Below, one piece after another: positions 58,386 to 64,000 of a stretch of DNA of 64,000 nt. Numbering within the stretch: the first letter of the stretch is position 1; each line of letters begins with the position of its first letter. The DNA lies in assembly GCA_018524725.1 (NCBI GenBank), contig JAEUWP010000335.1:620001-684000 (forward strand), read 5' to 3'. The stretch is from Podaxis mareebaensis. Taxonomy: Eukaryota > Basidiomycota > Agaricomycetes > Agaricales > Agaricaceae. Position numbers and translations under genes: made by a program. A model generated the notes under the pieces. It had not been told where the DNA came from and ran no database searches. It was given only the letters and a program-made list of their open reading frames with translations.

Positions 58386-59289
58386 ATGGCCTACTCCCAA
58401 CCACATCCTCGCCTCTCCGTCCTCTCTAACTCATCCCAGTCCTCCGTCGATCAATTCTCCCCGACATCCTCCTCTGCACGCTATTCACTCCCTTCTGCTC
58501 CCTCTATACATACCACCCTTGGCAGCGCCAAAGCCCCTGGTCCTCGGCCCAATATATATGACAGGAACCTCAACAAGACGCGAATAGCAGAGGTTTCCAC
58601 TTCTGCCTTTGCCTTTCTCTTTTCCGAAATCGTCCAGTACACCCAGAAGCGCGTCAGCGGCGTCAATGATCTAGAACGCAGGTATATTTGTCTCTATAGC
58701 CTAGGCCACTGTCCTCCGCTCACCTGAATCCGAGGCTTAACACACTCGGGTATCGCATCGGTACCCGCGTCCTCGAGCTTATGGTCTGGCGAGCGGAATC
58801 GTCTTCGAAAGCACCGAAACGGGAGATTAGACTCGTCCCCGCGTTGATGGTTATACACACACAAGTCTGGAAGGCAGTCTATGGCAAACCTGCCGATGCC
58901 ATCGAGAAAAGCGTGGAGAACGCCGACGAATGTATGTCATTCATTTCTGGATGTCGCTTCGGCTATCTCACTCCCCACACCGGTTCCGACGTTGTAGATA
59001 TGATCATTGACAATGACCCACCTATTGAGAGAAATATATCCGTCCCACGGGACATGGGTGGCTTGAGCTGTTCGTCCTTCACAGCTGGTATTGTGGAAGC
59101 TGTCCTCGATGGACTCGGATTCGTGCGCCAACCTCCTTCCCTACTTGCTCACGTAATCCTAATATCCTAGCATAGCCCGCACGAGTGACAGCGCATAGCA
59201 CACCAACGACCCAATATCCTTCACGAGCGACTATTCTGATAAAATTAGAAAAGTCTGTACTTGAACGAGAAGAATTGCTAAAACAATGA
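58386..59289 (+). CDS. TRS31: TRAPP complex subunit TRS31 (TRAPPC5)
   Basis: Core subunit of TRAPP, the exchange factor for Ypt1/Rab1 in ER-Golgi traffic. Four exons (58386-58681, 58735-58931, 58998-59122, 59176-59289) give 243 residues. A Ser/Pro-rich N-terminal extension of about 55 residues precedes the Bet3-like fold: NIYDRNLNKTRIAEVSTSAF, LFSEIVQYTQKRV, LERRLNTLGYRIGTRVLEL, VWKAVYGKPADAIEKS, YMIIDNDPPIERNISVP, LSCSSFTAGIVEAVLDGLGF, PARVTAHSTP, ILIKLEKSVLEREE. All phases fit. A stop codon occurs before the final exon in the unspliced read, so the last 38 residues need the intron at 59123-59175. Confidence 0.93.
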
Positions 59290-59509
59290 TCACTGGACGC
59301 AGTCACCACATGACCGGCCCGGTATAATGTGGTGTCCGAGGTCCCCATACTTCTCCATTGACGCGCACCGTTATCACAACTCCGGATATATTTGGTGCAC
59401 ATGACCGTGCTGTAAGTATCTTCACATTGCACGAGGTTCCGTAGTTTTATCAACCAACGCGAATATAAAACACGCCCCAACGCTCTCGTGACCTCTGCAA
59501 GTGCTGAAC

Positions 59510-60624
59510 ATGGTTCAAATCAATTCCATCCACATAACGCCCCCTCTCCTCAACTCTTCTTGTGCGTGGTCTTCGGATCTCGCCCAACTCAAGGCTTTAT
59601 ATGATTGTCCCTATACCGGTGCCATTACCACACGCACTGCTACTCTAAATGGATATAAGGAAACCGATTCTCATACTGTCCGTCCTGTCGATTAACCTCG
59701 CAGCGCCTCAAAGCACTAATTTCATCGTAGTTCGCCTTCGCCAATGCTACTATCTCTTCCATCAATTCTTACGGATACTCCCCATACCCCTTCACACAGT
59801 ACTTAACTTGGGTTGAGGAACTCCTGACAACAGCAACGACTTACAAGCCCATCATTGTCAGCATAACAAGTGACATTGGTGACCCTGCTTCTCTCGCCTC
59901 CATGGTCACCCAGCTGCAAGCGCTCCGGAAGAGAATCGACGATCAAAAGAACGGTGGTAGAGCTCGGATCGCAATCGAGCTCAATACTTCTTGTCCGAAC
60001 ATCAAGAACACTCCCCCTCCAGGGTACGACTTCGAGTCCCTCATACCGCTTCTTCGAGTCCTTTCCGAGGCGTACACCGAAGATCCTACCCTCACCATTG
60101 GCCTGAAGCTTCCTCCTTTTGTCCATGAGCAGCAATTCCACTCTGTTCTCAACCAAATATCATCCCTTATCCCGGACAACGCCCATCACAGTGTTACACC
60201 CTCCGTGTCTGGTGCGGACCGCACAAACCCAGGCTCCTTTATTTCTTTCTTGACATGCACGAACACCCTTGGCAACTCTCTTCTCTTCGCCGATCAAATC
60301 ACACCAATAACTCCATCGTCATCACCGTCGAATGAGGGCTCGAGTTCTTTGGCGACTTTTGCATTGCCTACCGTATTGGGAGGCCTCGCGGGAGAGGCGT
60401 TGCATTCCTTAGCGTTGGGAAACGTCTATCGATTTTCTCAGATTCTCAAAGAGTCACAGAAAGACTGGCCACCTGCCTCGAGGATCAAGATCATTGGAGT
60501 TGGGGGTGTCACGTCCAAAAAGGCGAGGGAGAGGATGACGAAGGCCGGTGCGGATGTCGTGGCTTGTGCCACCCTTTTCGGAAAGGAAGGTGTCAAGGCA
60601 TTCGAGGTCCTGAGCCGAGACTAG
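59510..60624 (+). CDS. URA1: Dihydroorotate dehydrogenase, class 1A
   Basis: Oxidises dihydroorotate to orotate in pyrimidine synthesis. Class 1A enzymes are soluble and use fumarate in other organisms; most fungi instead have the mitochondrial class 2 enzyme. Two exons (59510-59677, 59731-60624) give 353 residues. Seen: YDCPYTGAITTRTATLNGYK, SINSYGYSPYPFTQYLTWVE, KPIIVSITSDIGD, IELNTSCPNIKNTPPPGYDF (the class 1 catalytic Cys is in NTSCPN), TIGLKLPPFV, LTCTNTLGNSLLF, LGGLAGEALHSLALGNVYR, KIIGVGGVTSKKARERM, and CATLFGKEGVKAFE (FMN phosphate site). No transmembrane or targeting segment, consistent with class 1. The chain seems complete; an Asn/Ser insert near SSSPSNEGSSS is slightly longer than usual. 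ATG 59510 gives MVQINSIHITPP. Confidence 0.88.
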
Positions 60625-60901
60625 GTTATATATATATTTGGCGGATTACGGCTACGCCTCTATCAGTTTACAATACGTGAAGAGTGGTGAACAAACAGGG
60701 TGAACATATGCGTTCCTAGAAGGTAAACAAGGGGAATGTAAATGCAGTATATACAGGTGTGTATGGGAGATGTGTGATGGTCCCTAGAAGTAACGGAATG
60801 CTGGTAAAAAAAAAATGGAAGAAGATGTACAGATGAATTCCAGAGAACTAATGCTACAGCGATTAACGTGAATTGGGGTGTGTCGTTGATGAATTTGTAT
60901 G

Positions 60902-62407
60902 TCATACCGGCGTGATCGGCGAATCCGAGTGAACCGGTGAAACGGAAGTGTTGGAATTGGAGTTGGACCACGACTCATAAATGCCAGGCGCTGGTACTGC
61001 GGCATCCGTGAGGGCTCGAGTGGCATCTTCACGGTAGTACATGCTCCAATCGGCTACACCTGGGGCGAATTGGCCGCCAGACGTGTACGGCGCATAAACC
61101 GGACCTCTCGGGTTGAAGGACGCATAATGGGAATAGTGCGAGGAATCTTGGATCGGGTAATGCTGTTTGAAAACAGAGTCGTAAGGTGTCACAGGGAAGT
61201 CTTTTGTGGGCCACTCAAATGCCTGCTGGTCCTGTCCCTGTAATCGCTGGCGGTGCTTTGCGTTCCGCTCGAGTTCGCGGGAGGGATACCCTTGGGCCCC
61301 GTAGGTCTGCGCGAGATATAAGTGGTTGGAAGGCCCCAGTTGATCACAGGCCGGCGTTGGCTGTGTCGGAGGAGCGGGTTCCATAGCTGCGGTCTGTGTA
61401 TAACCGATTATTAAAATATAGTAGCAATAAAAATATTTCCACTCACCGAAAATGGACGCTTGGATGGAGCTTGGGGCAAATCGGAAGGTGGTAAAAGAGG
61501 ACTCCGAAAAGGCGGGGGCTCATCAGTGGCCACATAGTAGCTAGGTTGAGGTGCACACTGTGGTCCGGACGAGAAATGAGAAACAGACGAATGAGTGTGA
61601 TCAGATGTCTTCTGCCTCTTAGGTCTCCCCTCTTCACGTACACTTGATGCTGTGCTTTCCTCAGGCGACATGGGAGGCAGCTCGCCTTCCATTCGCCTCA
61701 CCGCATGAGTCAGCTCCTCGCCTGACTTGCCGTCCTGAATCAACTTGGCAATTTTCTGGCACCGCTCGATTTCTTTGGGACTGTTGCGTTTAACGTTCCG
61801 TTTCACTGGCTGTTTCGCACGAGGAGTCGGCTTGAAGCGGTAGTCGGGATAAGCGAGCGCATGTTGTTGCTTTTCGAGCTCTGCCTTTTGTCGCCACACG
61901 TCTTTTTCCGCCTCAGGCAGCTCAGCCCAGCACAGGCCGATGATGCGACTTATATGTCTGTGGTCTTTTTCAACCGATTTTGCTAAGCGCTTTTCTCGGT
62001 GGAAGGCAGAACGGAACAGCATGAAGGCATTCCGAGGTCGAGGAATCCGTCCTTGGGCGAGAGCGCGGGAAGACGTCGGACGGGGAGGCAGGACTCCCAA
62101 AGAGATGTCGACTGGTGTATTAAAAATGGCATAGTCTACTAGCGGAGTAGAGGAGAAGGCATGCGGTGCTGAGTGGGGCGGGTCGAAAGGGAAGTTCAAG
62201 TGAGGAGATTCTGAACCGCCCGGCAATTCTGATGACTGCATTGAAGTAGATGGTGCTGTGTGCCCCAAGAAATAATCCGGGAGGGGATTGGAGCCGCCCG
62301 CATAATCACTCTCTGTAATGAGTAGATTTATTAGTATACCCGAACAGCATCAAACCAGTTTACATACGCTGTGAAAAGCTGTAACTGGGTTGGTAGCCTG
62401 CGTCCAT
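60902..62407 (-). CDS. HMG-box transcription factor
   Basis: DNA-binding protein with one MATA-type HMG box. Three exons (62407-62368, 62312-61447, 61393-60902) give 465 residues. ATG 62407 (MDAGYQPSYSFSQ) is followed by a Ser/Pro-rich region, then the box: IPRPRNAFMLFRSAFHREKR, KDHRHISRIIGLCWAELPEA, EKDVWRQKAELEKQQHALA, YPDYRFKPTPR. Next come a basic stretch (KQPVKRNVKRN), an acidic MSPEESTASS, a GRPKRQK signal and a Pro/Tyr/Ser/Gln-rich tail, suiting an activator. Boxes starting PRPRNAF occur in fungal mating and sexual regulators (Ste11, Prf1, Pcc1), so a role in sexual development is possible, but I cannot name the orthologue. An overlapping out-of-frame ATG lies about 60 bp upstream. Confidence 0.85.
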
Positions 62408-62823
62408 GAAAGACCGCTGAGAAAATCAGAAGGCGGGAAAAAAGGCTGATGAAACGCATAAACCCGCGCTTGCATTGTTAACTAAATTATATACTTTTCC
62501 GAAGGATGTTACCTGGTGTGTGTAAAGATGGGAATAGTGGCAACCTTTTACTCTTCACATCATCACAACAAATGGGATCGCCGATCTATGACTGCCTTTT
62601 TAGGTATGGAATGGAGCTGCTTGGCCTTGTTTGAGCGATGTCGTACCCTTGATTTCATCACAACGAGTATCCGCTTATCACATCTCGACGCCTTGCAAAT
62701 GTTTCTCAAGTCCTAGAATGGTTTCCTACAAACGCTCATCTATGAATTGAAATACTGGAAGCTGAACGCTGAGGTCTCGAGGAAGTAACAATAGCATCCC
62801 GTTATCTTTCGGGAGCACCATTG
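62408..62823. promoter_or_regulatory. Divergent region, HMG / cullin-like
   Basis: 416 bp between the two start codons, with a short out-of-frame uORF ahead of the HMG start. No clear motif. Confidence 0.35.
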
Positions 62824-63989
62824 ATGGTATCTCATGTCCGTTCATCTGTAAACTTGCCTCCCCGTGGCCTCGAGGATTATGTAATGCATTATCTTCCAAA
62901 TCTATTGTTGATGTTAGGTAGTGGTGGAAACCGTGTACCTGTCTACGCCCGCGAAGATATTGAAGAGTATGCGAAGCCCAGGATGCCCGCGAACCTGACT
63001 ACTGCATCGAGCAGTGCGAATCCTGCGTCACCCTTCCCGACACTGTGGGCGCATGTGCACCCTGCTATTGATCACATAATGACTTCGACCGCGCAAGGCG
63101 ACAAAACGCCAGGGGTCGACTACACTCTGTATGCTAATATACATTCTTTCCTCTATAATTAGTAAGCTTTCTGAGTATCTCGCTTTAACTGCGTCCTGAT
63201 AACCTTAGCTTCACAAAACGGTGCAACGATGTTGATCCTACGGAGCCAGGCGGCAGTCTGCCAGGACATGAAGTCTACGACAAGTTGGAAGAATATTTTC
63301 AGGATACCTGCAAAGAGATCTTTCTCGCCGGCCCAGAAGGTGGGCCTGATCTTGTGATTTACATAGTCTCGACATTCCAGCTGTACAGCACGAGGGCGTC
63401 CGCTGTCGAGAGATTAATCAGCTATGTCAACCGTCACTACGTGAAGCGTGCCGTCGAGGAGGATAGGGGGTGGATGACGCTCAACGATGCGTTGGCAAGG
63501 TGCCAAATATCACGCCCTGCTTCAAATAAGGCATACGGACCAGACGAACGGCCAGTCTCTCAGATCAAACTTGATGCCAAATTGCTGGAAATGAAGAAGT
63601 GGGGATACAAGGACGGAGACTCAAAAGATCTTGCGGCAATGGCGGAGGCCTGTGCCGAAGCCGCCAGCCCTCTGGACCGAATTGTCCCTGTTTTGTCCCT
63701 TGCCCACCGCCGGTTCAGGACAGAGGTTTTTGAAGCTCTGCTCATTTCTCCAAAATCTAGTGACACTTCAAGAACCAGGAACAGAATAAAACCACCACTG
63801 GGACCACCTCCTTATCGTCCAAAAGGTCGCCTGGCACGCGCAGTGCAGAATTACAACGACTCCACTCCAATCTCTGAATCACGACTGGTGCTTTCCGCGC
63901 TAAACCTTGCTTTGTCTATGACAGGGGTTCGACAGGAATGCCATCTCCGAAAAAGGCTGCACCAGTTACTTGCGCCACTGGAAAAATGA
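62824..63989 (+). CDS. Cullin-like protein with N-terminal half only
   Basis: Reads as the N-terminal cullin repeat region without the rest. Two exons (62824-63164 and 63209-63989) joined as TA|C. Seen: TLWAHVHPAIDHIMTS, DYTLYANIHSFLYNYFT (cullin repeat 1, Skp1-binding helices in CUL1), LPGHEVYDKLEEYF, STFQLYSTRASAVERLISYV, NRHYVKRAVEEDRGW. After this the usual cullin path (LALVxW and onward) is lost: a segment of unknown origin, KLDAKLLEMKKWGYKDGDSK, then helices ending RKRLHQLLAPLEK at TGA 63987. The C-terminal homology domain and neddylation site are missing. It could be a dominant-negative-like paralogue or a decayed copy. The start is uncertain; the first ATG in frame is used, but MHYLPNLLLMLG (62884) is another option. 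Confidence 0.65.
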
Positions 63990-64000
63990 TTGACATTGTA

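Noticed and set aside
1..64000. CRISPR arrays, transposons, terminal repeats, rRNA and tRNA genes
   Set aside because: Read for repeated spacers, transposase or reverse-transcriptase motifs and tRNA box patterns; none found. A tRNAscan or RepeatMasker run would be decisive.

Overview
The window looks like nuclear DNA of a filamentous basidiomycete, probably an Agaricomycete. Nearly every gene is cut by many short introns of about 45-70 nt with GT(A/G)..YAG ends. Genes are close together on both strands. The proteins are fungal (chorismate synthase, copper-fist factor, SAP30-like, VID30, DUF7704), and several families are typical of basidiomycetes. The species cannot be named from sequence alone. 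I re-derived gene models by hand from splice signals, reading-frame bookkeeping and remembered family motifs, so exon ends are inference, best where a conserved motif crosses the junction.

Layout, left to right. 0-5.5 kb: DUF7704 membrane protein (-), CofD/YvcK-like protein (+), uncharacterised Cys-motif protein (+). 5.7-8.2 kb: chorismate synthase (-) divergent from a SAP30-like Sin3/HDAC subunit (+). 9.4-15 kb: secreted Asn/Gly/Ala-rich protein (+), a broken gene (-), a single-pass membrane protein (-). 15-32.4 kb, all +: GCN20-type ABCF ATPase, DNA topoisomerase II, rhodanese plus tyrosine phosphatase, proline-rich WW-like protein. 32.9-35.8 kb, -: ISA1-type Fe-S assembly factor and an N-BAR/SH3 protein. 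36.3-43.1 kb: SBDS/SDO1 (+), ALG1 mannosyltransferase (-), NFU1 Fe-S scaffold (+), copper-fist regulator (+). 43.5-46.4 kb, -: a UBE2W-type ubiquitin-conjugating enzyme and hydroxymethylbilane synthase. 47-52.5 kb: a secreted protein with an internal tandem duplication (+), VID30/GID1 (-) divergent from proteasome chaperone UMP1 (+). 53.3-64 kb: MFAP1 splicing factor with zinc knuckle and RS tail (-), BTB protein (-) divergent from TRAPP subunit TRS31 (+), class 1A dihydroorotate dehydrogenase (+), HMG-box regulator (-), and a cullin-like protein lacking the cullin C-terminal half (+).

Most genes are housekeeping, with no metabolic cluster, mobile element or CRISPR array. Loose themes are Fe-S, haem and copper (ISA1, NFU1, HEM3, copper fist within 14 kb) and ubiquitin/proteasome (UBE2W, VID30, UMP1, cullin-like). 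The most unusual material is gene architecture: 7-15 nt microexons inside conserved motifs, three probable GC-AG introns, two genes whose first coding exon is only ATG, a phosphatase domain split by about 440 residues, and a duplicated secreted domain with intron differences between copies. I found no convincing new multi-gene system.
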